Shown in pieces: positions 32,002-39,544 of a DNA stretch of 45,013 nucleotides; position 1 is the stretch's first letter; each line of letters begins with the position of its first letter. This stretch comes from Patescibacteria group bacterium (lineage in GTDB: Bacteria > Patescibacteriota > Patescibacteriia > Magasanikbacterales > UBA922), in the NCBI GenBank assembly GCA_028687045.1, contig JAQUAW010000007.1, forward strand, positions 1 through 45,013, in the 5' to 3' direction. The notes below the pieces were generated by a model, which searched no databases, was not told where the DNA came from, and was given only the letters and a program-made list of their open reading frames with translations. The position numbers and the translations under genes are program-made.

Positions 32002-32044
32002 TAACTCCCGACTAGTCGGGACTACCGCAAGCTACCGTCGAATA
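32002..32044 (-). repeat. Copy of the intron/tRNA 5' region in the tRNA leader
   Basis: Minus strand TATTCGACGGTAGCT-GCGGTAG (like the tRNA 5' half) fused to TCCCGACTAGTCGGGA and GTTA (like the intron). It lies 39 nt upstream of the mature tRNA 5' end, inside the expected primary transcript. Confidence 0.7.
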
Positions 32045-32104
32045 TATATTGTAGTGGCTTATTCTAGCAAATTTTGTAAAATTTAGCTCAAATAAACCGC
32101 TCAT

Positions 32105-32133
32105 AGCATAACATATAGCTTTTATATTGTCAA
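32105..32133 (-). promoter_or_regulatory. Promoter of tRNA-Asn
   Basis: Minus strand TTGACA, 17 bp, TATGCT; about 140 nt upstream of the mature 5' end. Confidence 0.75.
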
Positions 32134-32227
32134 TAAAAAAGTTGTCCACAAAATTATTTTTTCCTATTTTGTCTATAATTTACAAAAATGTAAAAAAGTA
32201 GTAAACTAAATGGGCTAATAAAGAACT

Positions 32228-33442
32228 ATGAAAAAATTATTTTTACCAATTTTAATACTTATTATAGCTGGCGGTGCTGTTTTTTTTGTTCGTTATACTC
32301 ATAGTGAAAAAAATGTTGAAGAAGTTAATATTGATCAAGATATAAAAGGTATTAAAGAAGAAAAAAAATATAATATAGCTAATCATATTGTGGAAGAGGA
32401 TGATACTTTTGCAACGATTATGGAAGAGTTTGGGATTGATTATAGTGAAATGCTTGCTATTCTCGACGCAGCTTCAAGTACTTATGATATGACCAGAATT
32501 CGGGTCGGGCAACCAATTAGACTTGCCAAAGATGAAGGAGGAAAAGATGTTTATCTTGAGTATGAAACAGGCAAAGAATATTATGTACATATTGATTTTC
32601 TTGACGATTACCAATTCAACGTAGAAAAAAGAGCCATAGAATATAAGACAGAAGTCGTAAAGCAAGGGGCAAGCATTAGTAGCTCGATGTACCTTGATGG
32701 TCTTGATGCTGAAATTCCTGAAGCGATTATTGTGGATTTTGCCAATGTCTTTGCTTGGACTATTGATTTTTCGGTGCAAGTTCAAAAAGATGATAGTTTC
32801 GAAATTCTTTATGAAAAAAGAAGTAGAGAAGGACAAGAAGTGAATTATGGACGAGTTTTGGCTGGGAAATTTGTAAATAGTGGCAAAGTTTATACAGCTT
32901 ATTTGTTTGAAGATGAAGAAGGCAAAGCTGCTTATTATAGTGCTGAGGGTGAAAATTTGCAAAAGCAATTCCTCAAAGCTCCACTTGAGTTCAAACGTAT
33001 TACTTCTGGATTTACTTATGCTCGCTTTGATCCTATCAATTATAGTAAACAAAAACATTTGGCTATCGATTATGCAGCAACTATAGGTACTCCTATCATG
33101 GCGGTGGGAGATGGAATAATTGAATTTGCCGGTTGGAATAGCCAAGGCTTTGGTAATTTTGTGAGTATTCATCACAATGATACTTATACTACACAGTACG
33201 CACACATGTCAGGCTTTGGTCCGGGCATCAAAAATGGTGTTCAAGTAGTTCAAGGACAGGTGATTGGTTATGTTGGAAGTACAGGACATTCTACTGGTCC
33301 ACATTTACATTATCAGATAAAACAAAATGGTGCGCTCGTAAATCCTCTAAATCTTGAACTCCCGGCTGGTGATCCTGTGCCTGAAGATAAACTTGAAGAA
33401 TTTAAGAAAGTTGTTGAGGAATACGATGGTTTGATGAATTAG
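32228..33442 (+). CDS. Membrane-anchored M23 peptidase (LysM-OapA-like plus M23)
   Basis: 404 residues. N-terminal TM (3-24), an OapA/LysM-like region (about 55-100: IVEEDDTFATIMEEFGIDYS...IRVGQPIRL), a middle domain, then the M23 domain from about 265 (KRITSGFTYARFDPI, KQKHLAIDYAATIGTPIMAVGDG, YAHMSGFG, GSTGHSTGPHLHYQI). The Zn ligands H-x3-D and H-L-H are intact, so an active endopeptidase on peptidoglycan cross-links, MepM/ShyA-type. The C-terminal acidic helix is usual. Likely acts outside the membrane in wall growth or division. Confidence 0.93.
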   Translation: MKKLFLPILILIIAGGAVFFVRYTHSEKNVEEVNIDQDIKGIKEEKKYNIANHIVEEDDTFATIMEEFGIDYSEMLAILDAASSTYDMTRIRVGQPIRLAKDEGGKDVYLEYETGKEYYVHIDFLDDYQFNVEKRAIEYKTEVVKQGASISSSMYLDGLDAEIPEAIIVDFANVFAWTIDFSVQVQKDDSFEILYEKRSREGQEVNYGRVLAGKFVNSGKVYTAYLFEDEEGKAAYYSAEGENLQKQFLKAPLEFKRITSGFTYARFDPINYSKQKHLAIDYAATIGTPIMAVGDGIIEFAGWNSQGFGNFVSIHHNDTYTTQYAHMSGFGPGIKNGVQVVQGQVIGYVGSTGHSTGPHLHYQIKQNGALVNPLNLELPAGDPVPEDKLEEFKKVVEEYDGLMN

Positions 33443-33503
33443 AATTGTAAAGGGATAACACAAATATAAAACGAATATCACAAATAATTTAATTTGTAGG
33501 TCA

Positions 33504-33538
33504 AATCCGTAAATCTGGATTATCCGTAAATCCGGATT
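33504..33538. repeat. Tandem ATCCGTAAATC-GGAT hairpins
   Basis: Two successive 17-bp units, each an ATCCG / C(T/C)GGAT stem with a TAAAT loop, upstream of the 33580 gene. Confidence 0.65.
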
Positions 33539-33579
33539 GTTAATAAACTTTTTTAACTAATTAATTTTTAAGACAACGT

Positions 33580-33933
33580 ATGCAAGACATCCAAGAAATT
33601 TTTAATAAAATAGAAGAGTCAAAAAAACAAATGAAGGAACTCAAGTCTTCATTTAAAGAAGCACTAGAAGCTGTGCAAGAATATCAATTAGTACAAGAAG
33701 AAATGAAAGCTCTTCGTGAAAAAAGAAAACGTATAGAGCAAACTACCAAAGAACAATTTTCTGCTGAAATTATTAAAATAGAAGATTTGAAAATAGATAT
33801 TGAATCAGATATGGAAATGCTTAGTGACATTGCTATCGCCAAAATTACCAAAGGTGAGGCTATCGGAATCACTGACAAATATAGCAATGAATATGAACCA
33901 ATCTTTAAAGTAAAATTCAAGAAAGTTAGCTAA
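33580..33933 (+). CDS. Coiled-coil hypothetical protein
   Basis: 117 residues, soluble, highly charged. Residues 1-75 form a Glu/Lys-rich coiled coil, the rest a small domain ending YEPIFKVKFKKVS. This layout is common among uncharacterised CPR proteins; no function known. Ends 9 nt before a terminator. Confidence 0.75.
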   Translation: MQDIQEIFNKIEESKKQMKELKSSFKEALEAVQEYQLVQEEMKALREKRKRIEQTTKEQFSAEIIKIEDLKIDIESDMEMLSDIAIAKITKGEAIGITDKYSNEYEPIFKVKFKKVS

Positions 33934-33942
33934 AATATAAAT

Positions 33943-33972
33943 AAAATATCACTATCTAGGTGATATTTTTTT
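33943..33972 (+). terminator. Terminator after the coiled-coil gene
   Basis: AATATCAC / GTGATATT hairpin with a seven-T tail. Confidence 0.75.
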
Positions 33973-34038
33973 ATCCACAATTGACTGATTTTTTAGAAGT
34001 GGGATACTAAAGTCATATTCAGCAAAACTGAGTATATG

Positions 34039-34163
34039 TGTTCCCTCTCCTTGTAGGAGAGGGGAAGGGAGAGGTCTCAGACATTGTAATATAGTAGAAT
34101 TTTACAATATAACAATGTTCCGTTAAGACCCTACCCTGACCCTTCCCTACGAGGGAAGGGAAT
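34039..34163. repeat. Family B inverted two-hairpin element
   Basis: Left arm 34039-34080 (CCCTCTCC-TTGTA-GGAGAGGG) and right arm 34114-34163 (CCCTTCCC-TACGA-GGGAAGGG) are reverse complements of each other at about 28 of 38 aligned positions. Between them is a third inverted repeat (ACATTGT...ACAATGT). The whole is a REPIN-like palindrome. A single arm of the same family lies inside dus. Confidence 0.8.
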
Positions 34164-34190
34164 TTTCTAAAAAGATTTAACATAAATAAA

Positions 34191-34224
34191 TATCCCTTGT
34201 CGTGCTTTCGCCGACTTCGGGATG
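34191..34224 (+). repeat. Family A right-arm hairpin before the glutaredoxin gene
   Basis: ATCCC ... GGGAT outer stem with GTCG/CGAC inner stem, ending 12 nt before the ATG. No left arm here. Confidence 0.8.
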
Positions 34225-34235
34225 AAGGAAATAAT

Positions 34236-34466
34236 ATGTCTGTATTAGTATATTCCACCACAAGTTGTCCATACTGCAACATGGCCAAAGATTATTTTAA
34301 GGCTAATAATGTTGAGTACACAGATTACAATGTTGGTGAAGACCAAGCAAAAGGTCAAGAAATGGTTCAGAAGTCTGGACAAATGGGAGTGCCTGTCATT
34401 GATATTGATGGTACAATTATCATTGGTTTCAATAAAGAAAAAATTAATGCAGTGCTTGGACTTTAA
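34236..34466 (+). CDS. Glutaredoxin-like protein (CPYC)
   Basis: 76 residues from the ATG at 34236, which has an AAGGA site 6 nt upstream; an earlier in-frame ATG at 34197 lies inside the hairpin and is unlikely. CPYC dithiol site at 10-13 (MSVLVYSTTSCPYCNMAKDY), cis-Pro in MGVPVIDIDG, final GFNKEKI. A NrdH/Uxx-type glutaredoxin; electron donor for reductases or thiol repair. It is the head of the region rich in iron-sulfur genes. Confidence 0.93.
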   Translation: MSVLVYSTTSCPYCNMAKDYFKANNVEYTDYNVGEDQAKGQEMVQKSGQMGVPVIDIDGTIIIGFNKEKINAVLGL

Positions 34467-34470
34467 TTCA

Positions 34471-34503
34471 TGAAAGCATTAAAACATAAAAACATGAAAA
34501 CAC
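34471..34503 (+). repeat. A-rich CATTAAAACATAAAAACATG motif before a terminator
   Basis: Present between stop codon and terminator after glutaredoxin, after uppS (35715-35746, minus) and after the 41321 ferredoxin gene (41627-41661). Confidence 0.6.
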
Positions 34504-34530
34504 TTCTTTTTGAGAAGTGTTTTTTGTTTT
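34498..34530 (+). terminator. Terminator of the glutaredoxin gene
   Basis: AAAACACTTC / GAAGTGTTTT hairpin with T-run. Confidence 0.85.
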
Positions 34531-34626
34531 AAAATTAACAATTTAACAATGGAAAAATAGTGCAGTGTGTCTACTTTTCTAAATTTAAATTTTGTGTTAA
34601 AATATACCAGCCTTTAAATCATCAAA

Positions 34627-34727
34627 ATTTTCTAGATAATTTTTTAGAATCAATTGAAAGTATTATTAGCTAGAAATATTTATTTTAAGAAAGATCCCTC
34701 GTCGTGCTTTCGCCGACTTCGGGATGA
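34627..34727 (+). repeat. Family A right half before the exonuclease gene
   Basis: TTTTCTAGATAA, TTTTAGAATCAATT and AAGAAAGATCCCT blocks as in the iscU junction, then the hairpin 34693-34725 ending 14 nt before the ATG. The left arm is missing. Confidence 0.8.
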
Positions 34728-34739
34728 AAGTGAACAACT

Positions 34740-35327
34740 ATGTCAAAAGAAATAGTGTTAGACATTGAAACAATAGGGGATATACGTGAATTTGATAAAC
34801 TTGAAGTCACTGTAGTTTCTATTTATGAATATGAAACTGATAAATATACTTCTTTTGAAAAGCACGAATTGGGACAACTCTGGCCAATACTTGAAAAAGC
34901 TGAAAGAATTATTGGTTTCAATAGTGAACATTTTGATATGCCAATTTTGGATAAATATTATGCTGGCAATTTGATGTCATTTCCTCAACTGGATATGCTA
35001 AAGGTTGTCAAAGATATGAGTGGTAAAAGATATAAGCTAAATGACTTAGCCAAAGCAACTTTGCAAATAGAAAAAAGTGCCGATGGTTTACAAGCAATGG
35101 AATGGTTTAAAGAAGGTAAGCTAGATGAAATAAAAAAATATTGTGAACAAGATGTCAAAGTTACCAAAGAACTTTATGAATATGGTAAGAAAAACAAGAT
35201 GATATATTTTCCAACTTTGACAGGGGAGATTCAACCAATTGGTGTGGACTTCGATATGCCGGTAGCTTTTGCTAATGCTAAAGGGCAGGTGACAGGGAAT
35301 AATATTAATTTGACACTTCCGCTATAA
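34740..35327 (+). CDS. DnaQ/RNase H-like 3'-5' exonuclease
   Basis: 195 residues. ExoI motif VLDIETIG (D8, E10), ExoII GFNSEHFDMPIL, and a C-terminal YCEQDVKVTKELYEYG (ExoIII, D near 135). These make a four-acid two-metal exonuclease of the YprB/predicted 3'-5' exonuclease type. Missing the usual polymerase-partner domains, so repair or RNA processing is possible. Preceded by a family A hairpin. Confidence 0.85.
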   Translation: MSKEIVLDIETIGDIREFDKLEVTVVSIYEYETDKYTSFEKHELGQLWPILEKAERIIGFNSEHFDMPILDKYYAGNLMSFPQLDMLKVVKDMSGKRYKLNDLAKATLQIEKSADGLQAMEWFKEGKLDEIKKYCEQDVKVTKELYEYGKKNKMIYFPTLTGEIQPIGVDFDMPVAFANAKGQVTGNNINLTLPL

Positions 35328-35378
35328 AAGCAGAATAAGCAAGATAGGCAGAATAGGCAGATTAAGATTTTATAATAA

Positions 35379-35412
35379 AAAAATAGACTAAATTATTTAG
35401 TCTATTTTATTT
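35379..35412 (+). terminator. Terminator of the exonuclease gene
   Basis: AATAGACTAAA / TTTAGTCTATT hairpin with A- and T-runs. It can also serve the minus-strand small gene. Confidence 0.8.
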
Positions 35413-35413
35413 T

Positions 35414-35461
35414 GAAAAAATGTGTCTTCGCCCGCGTCGTCTTGAGAGACTCCGCGGGCGA
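35414..35461 (-). terminator. GC-rich terminator of the 46-residue protein gene
   Basis: Perfect 9-bp stem TCGCCCGCG / CGCGGGCGA followed on the minus strand by a T-run (35420-35414). Far richer in GC than any other terminator in the window. Confidence 0.8.
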
Positions 35462-35467
35462 TCGCTC

Positions 35468-35608
35468 CTAAAAGTTTTTCCTTTTTTCTCGGAGGCCACG
35501 TGTGCCTCCAAGCATTTTCCAGAAAAACATGTAGAGGAGCACGAGACACAATAGTGCCAACAATAGTAGCCCAAGGGCTACTATCCCAGCAACTTTGATT
35601 GCTCGCAT
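35468..35608 (-). CDS. 46-residue single-TM protein in a GC-rich unit
   Basis: Frame from ATG (35608-35606) to TAG. Strong Shine-Dalgarno GGAGGGGAG just upstream, a TTGACA box at 35686-35681 and a strong terminator after it. The product has one hydrophobic helix (KVAGIVALGLLLLALLCLVL) and a basic tail (RGLREKRKNF). GC content is close to half, against about a third around it. No family recognised. The complete signal set argues for a real gene. Confidence 0.75.
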   Translation of the reverse strand: MRAIKVAGIVALGLLLLALLCLVLLYMFFWKMLGGTRGLREKRKNF

Positions 35609-35685
35609 ACTCCCCTCCAGGAGCTTGGTTCCTCGCACTGCGCGAAAAACTATCTATAGTTAACTCTTTTTGGTTTTATTTGTCA

Positions 35686-35719
35686 ATAAAAAAACAATCT
35701 CACTTAGTGAAATTGTTTT
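35686..35719 (-). terminator. Terminator of uppS
   Basis: AAAACAAT-TCAC / GTGA-ATTGTTTT hairpin with minus-strand T-run. Confidence 0.8.
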
Positions 35720-35747
35720 CATGTTTTTATGCTTTAATGGTTTAATG

Positions 35748-36395
35748 TCAATGTCCTTTCCTCACATTTCTATTTTCATATTCTATCATAATTTTTTCCA
35801 TATCTTTTTCAGTCAAATCTGGTAAAAATTTATTATAAAAAACAAATTCACTGTAAGCTGCTTGCCAAAGACAAAAATTTGATAATCTTTGTTCGCCACT
35901 AGTTCTGACAATCAAATCAAGTGGGGGAACTTCCAAATATTTTTCAAAATTATTTCCACCTTTTTTGACAGCACGTCTGATTTCATCGTGACTGCCATAA
36001 TCCATACAAAGTATAACTGTAAATTTTTTGAAGTTTTTTGTTTTTTCTTCTAAATCTTTTGTTTTTTTCATGAGTGATTTTGGTAGTCTTGTCTTTCTTC
36101 CTGCTTGAACAAAACGAACTTGTTTTTCGATTAGTTCTTTACCCCAAGAATCACAGACTTCTTCAAACAAATCCATTAAATTTTTCACTTCCAGAGGACT
36201 TCTATTCCAATTTTCTGTGGAAAAAGTATAGACAGCCAGAGTATCAAATTTGTTTTTATTATTATACAAGTATTCAAAAAAAACGTCTTTTACAGCTAAA
36301 AAACCTTGATTGTGTCCTTCTTCGGTTTCTGAACCTTTTTCTTTGGCCCAGCGTCTGTTGCCATCTGCTATGAGGCCTATTTTTAGTTTTGGCAT
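35748..36395 (-). CDS. uppS: Isoprenyl (undecaprenyl) diphosphate synthase
   Basis: 215 residues, slightly short. IADGNRRWAKEKG (D11), GHNQG, FSTENWNR, and DLIVRTSGEQRLSNFCLWQAAYSE, given here by parts (DLIVRTSGEQRLSNF, then LWQAAYSE), are the cis-prenyltransferase motifs. It condenses IPP onto FPP to make the C55 carrier lipid for wall and glycan building; it also links to the polyprenol-phosphate sugar genes at 15122. A family A element lies between it and the flavin reductase gene upstream. Confidence 0.95.
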   Translation of the reverse strand: MPKLKIGLIADGNRRWAKEKGSETEEGHNQGFLAVKDVFFEYLYNNKNKFDTLAVYTFSTENWNRSPLEVKNLMDLFEEVCDSWGKELIEKQVRFVQAGRKTRLPKSLMKKTKDLEEKTKNFKKFTVILCMDYGSHDEIRRAVKKGGNNFEKYLEVPPLDLIVRTSGEQRLSNFCLWQAAYSEFVFYNKFLPDLTEKDMEKIMIEYENRNVRKGH

Positions 36396-36408
36396 AGTGG
36401 TAATGGTA

Positions 36409-36560
36409 ATCCCGAACCCGAGGAACGAGGGGAGGGATCTTTCCTAAAAATAAATGTTTTTGTTTAATAGAACATTAATTGATTCTAAAAAACGTCTTTA
36501 AATAAAACAGAGTAATCAGGGTCTACAGATCCCTCTCCGTCCTTCGGCGGTTCGGGATTA
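36409..36560 (-). repeat. Family A two-hairpin module, uppS junction
   Basis: Minus orientation: left hairpin 36559-36528 begins 9 nt after the reductase stop codon; then GACGTTTTTTAGAATCAATTAA and TTAGGAAAGATCCCT; right hairpin ends 13 nt before the uppS ATG. Confidence 0.85.
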
Positions 36561-36568
36561 TTTGAACT

Positions 36569-37264
36569 CTAAAATATCTCAAACTTAATATTTTTCATAT
36601 CAACATCGCTATCAATCAATAATTTACGAATATCTTTGACCATGTCTGGACTGCCACAAAGGTAGAATTGATTATTTTTTTTGTCTGTTATTTTTGATGG
36701 TAAGTGTGCACTCACACGTCCAGTGTTTCCCTTCCAATTTTCACTAGGTCTGGACAATGTAAAATCAAAAGAAAAATTTGTATATTTATTTGATAATTCT
36801 TCTAATTCTTTTATATAAAAAATATCTTCTTCATATCTAATACCAAATAGTAGATAGATTTTACTTTTGTGTGCATAATCTTCCAGAGAAGTTCTCAGCA
36901 TTGAAACAATCGGAGCAATACCACTACCAGTTGCGACATAAGTTCTTTCAACGTCATCTTCGTTTATTATGAAATGTCCCATTGGATCAGAAATCTTTAT
37001 GTTTTCTCCGACAGTGATATTTTTGAAAATTTCAGAGGCTTCACCACCTGCTAAACATTTGATACACAAGTCTATTGTTTCGTCACTTGGTTTAGAAAAA
37101 ATAGAGTACGATCTTTTCAGATTTTCAAAGAAAATTTGCAAAAATTGACCTGGCTTAAAATCATAATTAGCTGGTTTTTTTAGTTGAAAATATAGTGTAT
37201 CAATATTAAGATTTTCTTTTTTTATGATGTTGGTTTGGTATGTGTTTATAGTCATATTATCCAC
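36569..37264 (-). CDS. Ferredoxin/flavodoxin-NAD(P)H reductase-like flavoprotein
   Basis: 231 residues (or 228 from the Met at 37255). FAD site RSYSIFSKPS and GEASEIF, phosphate/NAD loop VATGSGIAPIVSML, and C-terminal YLCGSPDMVKD, but no Cys for an attached cluster. It moves electrons between NAD(P)H and small iron-sulfur proteins. It faces away from the ISC genes, whose two ferredoxins are natural partners. Shares a promoter region with the Rrf2-type regulator gene. Confidence 0.9.
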   Translation of the reverse strand: MDNMTINTYQTNIIKKENLNIDTLYFQLKKPANYDFKPGQFLQIFFENLKRSYSIFSKPSDETIDLCIKCLAGGEASEIFKNITVGENIKISDPMGHFIINEDDVERTYVATGSGIAPIVSMLRTSLEDYAHKSKIYLLFGIRYEEDIFYIKELEELSNKYTNFSFDFTLSRPSENWKGNTGRVSAHLPSKITDKKNNQFYLCGSPDMVKDIRKLLIDSDVDMKNIKFEIF

Positions 37265-37267
37265 AAT

Positions 37268-37296
37268 TTGACAATGATTTAAAAATGATATATCAT
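37268..37296 (+). promoter_or_regulatory. Promoter of the ISC operon
   Basis: TTGACA, 17 bp, TATCAT; a second TATAAT lies at 37307-37312. A GATATAT...ATATATC inverted repeat (37287-37317) spans the start region and could bind the Rrf2-family protein. Confidence 0.6.
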
Positions 37297-37360
37297 ACCA
37301 CCCAAGTATAATATATCTTTTACTTATTAACCCATTTTTGGGATATAAAATTTATTTAAT

Positions 37361-37768
37361 ATGATTAGCATCAATCGACAAAGTGACTATGCTATACAAT
37401 TGGTTGTAGCTTTATCCAAAGTTAGTGAAAAAGCTCCATTAAGTCTCAAGAAATTCTCTACAGATAGTAACATATCTTTTCTCTTTTTGCAACGTATTGC
37501 TAGATCACTAAAAAATGCAAAAATGATTGATTCTACCAGAGGTATGTATGGTGGTTATTTTTTAGTAAAAGATATTAAAAAAATCACTGTCAAAGAAGTT
37601 ATGGAAGCTGTAGAAGGACCTTTTGGAGTAACAGCGTGCTTTCGAGGTCATGTTTGTCCTCGTGCTAAGACTTGTACTGCCAAACAAGTTTTGAATAGTC
37701 TAAATCTGCAATTAGAAAAAATTTTATCTAACATGGTTATCGCTGATTATATTGTTAAATCCAAATAA
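37361..37768 (+). CDS. Rrf2-family (IscR-like) iron-sulfur regulator
   Basis: 135 residues. Winged-helix start SINRQSDYAIQLVVALSK and helix LFLQRIARSLKNAKMIDSTRG match Rrf2 regulators. Three Cys in CFRGHVCPRAKTC (about 93-105) give the IscR-type cluster site. Such proteins sense cluster supply and control isc genes. It is the first gene of the operon, 5 nt before iscS. Confidence 0.93.
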   Translation: MISINRQSDYAIQLVVALSKVSEKAPLSLKKFSTDSNISFLFLQRIARSLKNAKMIDSTRGMYGGYFLVKDIKKITVKEVMEAVEGPFGVTACFRGHVCPRAKTCTAKQVLNSLNLQLEKILSNMVIADYIVKSK

Positions 37769-37773
37769 AAGAT

Positions 37774-39036
37774 ATGTCTTTCCCTCAAAAACCTGAAAAC
37801 AAAAGAACAGTTTATTTTGATCACGCTGCTACTACTTATGTAGCTCCAGAAGTTGTCAAAGAAATGATGCCTTATTTTTCAGATATTTATGCCAATCCTT
37901 CTGGTTTGTACGCAATTGGTCGTGAAGTAAATGGTGCTCTTGAAGATGCTCGTCGTCGTGTCGCCCAAATTTTGCATGCTTTGCCAGATACTATATTTTT
38001 TACTGGTGGCGGCACTGAGTCAGACAATATGGCTATTTTTGGTGTAGTTCGTAAACACGAAAAAAATGGCAAGCATATTATTACTACTAAAATTGAACAT
38101 CATGCAGTTCTATACCCTTTTGAATATTTAGAAAAACATGGATTTGAAGTGACTTATCTGGAAACCGATGAATTTGGTTTTGTTAGTGCTAAACAAGTCA
38201 AAGAAGCTCTTCGCGCTGATACAATTCTTATTTCCATAATGTATGCCAACAATGAAATTGGGACAGTAGAACCAATTGCCGAAATTGGTCGTGAACTTTT
38301 GAAATGGAGAAAAGACAATAATACTAAATATCCATATTTTCATACTGATGCTTGCCAAGCTGCAGGAGCTTTTGATCTTGATGTTGAAAAATTACATGTA
38401 GATCTCATGACAATCAATGCTAGTAAAATTTATGGTCCAAAAGGTGTTGGAATTCTATATAAAAATAGAAACGTAAATATTGAAGCTATTGTTTTTGGTG
38501 GTGGACAAGAAAGAGGTTTGCGCTCTGGTACAGAAAATGTTCCTGGTATTGTTGGTTTTGCCAAAGCTCTAGAACTAGCACAAGAAAATAGGGAAGTGGA
38601 AAATAATAGATTAACTGAACTTCGTAATTATTTTTGGGATAGACTTGAAAAAGAAATTCCTAAAGTAAGATTAAATGGACCTTCTCTTGATAATTCTGAA
38701 TTACGTTTACCAAATAATTTAAATGTTTCAATTTTAGATATTGAAGGTGAAGCTCTTTTACTTTATTTAGACGAGTACGGAATTGTTTGTTCTACTGGTT
38801 CTGCTTGTACTTCTGAGTCACTTGATCCGTCTCACGTCTTGCTTGCTTGTGGCTTGCCTTATGAATATGCTCACGGTAGTCTACGTTTTACACTTGGCAA
38901 AAGAACTACAAAGGAAGATGTGGATTATGCTATGACATATTTACCGGGAATTGTGGAGATTTTAAGAAAAATTTCACCGGTAAATTTGAAAATGGATGTT
39001 AAGGAAAATACTCATCCGCAATATCATCAGAGGTGA
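37774..39036 (+). CDS. iscS: Cysteine desulfurase IscS/NifS
   Basis: 420 residues. PLP Lys in ASKIYGPKG (about K218), HTDACQA, EHHAVLYP and the mobile loop Cys in STGSACTSESLDPS (about C345). Converts cysteine to alanine and passes the sulfane sulfur to IscU. The C-terminus extends about 20 residues past the usual end. Followed after 7 nt by a family A left hairpin. Confidence 0.97.
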   Translation: MSFPQKPENKRTVYFDHAATTYVAPEVVKEMMPYFSDIYANPSGLYAIGREVNGALEDARRRVAQILHALPDTIFFTGGGTESDNMAIFGVVRKHEKNGKHIITTKIEHHAVLYPFEYLEKHGFEVTYLETDEFGFVSAKQVKEALRADTILISIMYANNEIGTVEPIAEIGRELLKWRKDNNTKYPYFHTDACQAAGAFDLDVEKLHVDLMTINASKIYGPKGVGILYKNRNVNIEAIVFGGGQERGLRSGTENVPGIVGFAKALELAQENREVENNRLTELRNYFWDRLEKEIPKVRLNGPSLDNSELRLPNNLNVSILDIEGEALLLYLDEYGIVCSTGSACTSESLDPSHVLLACGLPYEYAHGSLRFTLGKRTTKEDVDYAMTYLPGIVEILRKISPVNLKMDVKENTHPQYHQR

Positions 39037-39043
39037 GGTCAAT

Positions 39044-39533
39044 AATCCCGAACCCGAGGAACGAGGGAAGGGATCTGTAGACTCTGTCAATATTCAAAAC
39101 CATAACAAAGCATTTTTATGATGAGAAAAGGCTATTATGTATATTTGTTAAGTAGTCTTAGTGGTGTATTTTATGTAGGATATACAGATAGTTTGACAGA
39201 TAGAATAAGAAAACATAAAAATGGTTTTTATGAGAATGCTTTTACAAAAAAATATAAAGTGAATAGATTAATTTATTGGGAAGTGTATAATAGTCAAGAT
39301 GAAGCGTTAGTAAGAGAACAAAAATTAAAAAAACTTTCACGAACAAATAAAATAAAACTGATAGAACAATTTAACCCACATAAAAATGATTTATTCAAAG
39401 ATGTTGAATTATTAGGTAAATTGAATTTTTATAAATAATTTTTCTAGATAAACTTTTAGAATCAATTAACGTAAATTTTTCTGATGAGATTAATTTAAGA
39501 AAGATCCCTCTCTGTCCTTCGGCAGTTCGGGAT
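39044..39533 (+). repeat. Family A module interrupted by a GIY-YIG gene
   Basis: Left hairpin 39044-39090 (ATCCCGAAC...GGGATCTGTAGACTCTGT) and right half 39440-39533 (TTTTCTAGATAA, TTTTAGAATCAATTAACG, AAGAAAGATCCCT hairpin). In the other modules these halves lie about 85 nt apart; here they flank the nuclease gene 39118-39438. Confidence 0.85.
39118..39438 (+). CDS. GIY-YIG nuclease, stand-alone (URI/YhbQ-like)
   Basis: 106 residues (or 105 from the second Met). Y-Y-V-Y-L and F-Y-V-G-Y-T form the GIY-YIG strand pair, then TDRIRKHKNG with the catalytic Arg and EALVREQKLKKLSRTNKIKLI with the metal-binding Glu. A single nuclease domain; UvrC and homing enzymes carry more domains. The family is very common and often multi-copy in CPR genomes. 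It interrupts an otherwise tight isc operon and sits between inverted hairpins, which suggests mobility; in vivo activity is not known. Confidence 0.9.
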   Translation: MMRKGYYVYLLSSLSGVFYVGYTDSLTDRIRKHKNGFYENAFTKKYKVNRLIYWEVYNSQDEALVREQKLKKLSRTNKIKLIEQFNPHKNDLFKDVELLGKLNFYK

Positions 39534-39544
39534 GAGGATATTAT

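Noticed and set aside
32474-33205. 243-codon minus frame opposite the M23 gene
   Set aside because: Antisense of a well-conserved peptidase; no motif of its own.
39118-39438. UvrC fragment
   Set aside because: Complete single-domain GIY-YIG protein with a normal end; no UvrB-binding or RNase H-like part.
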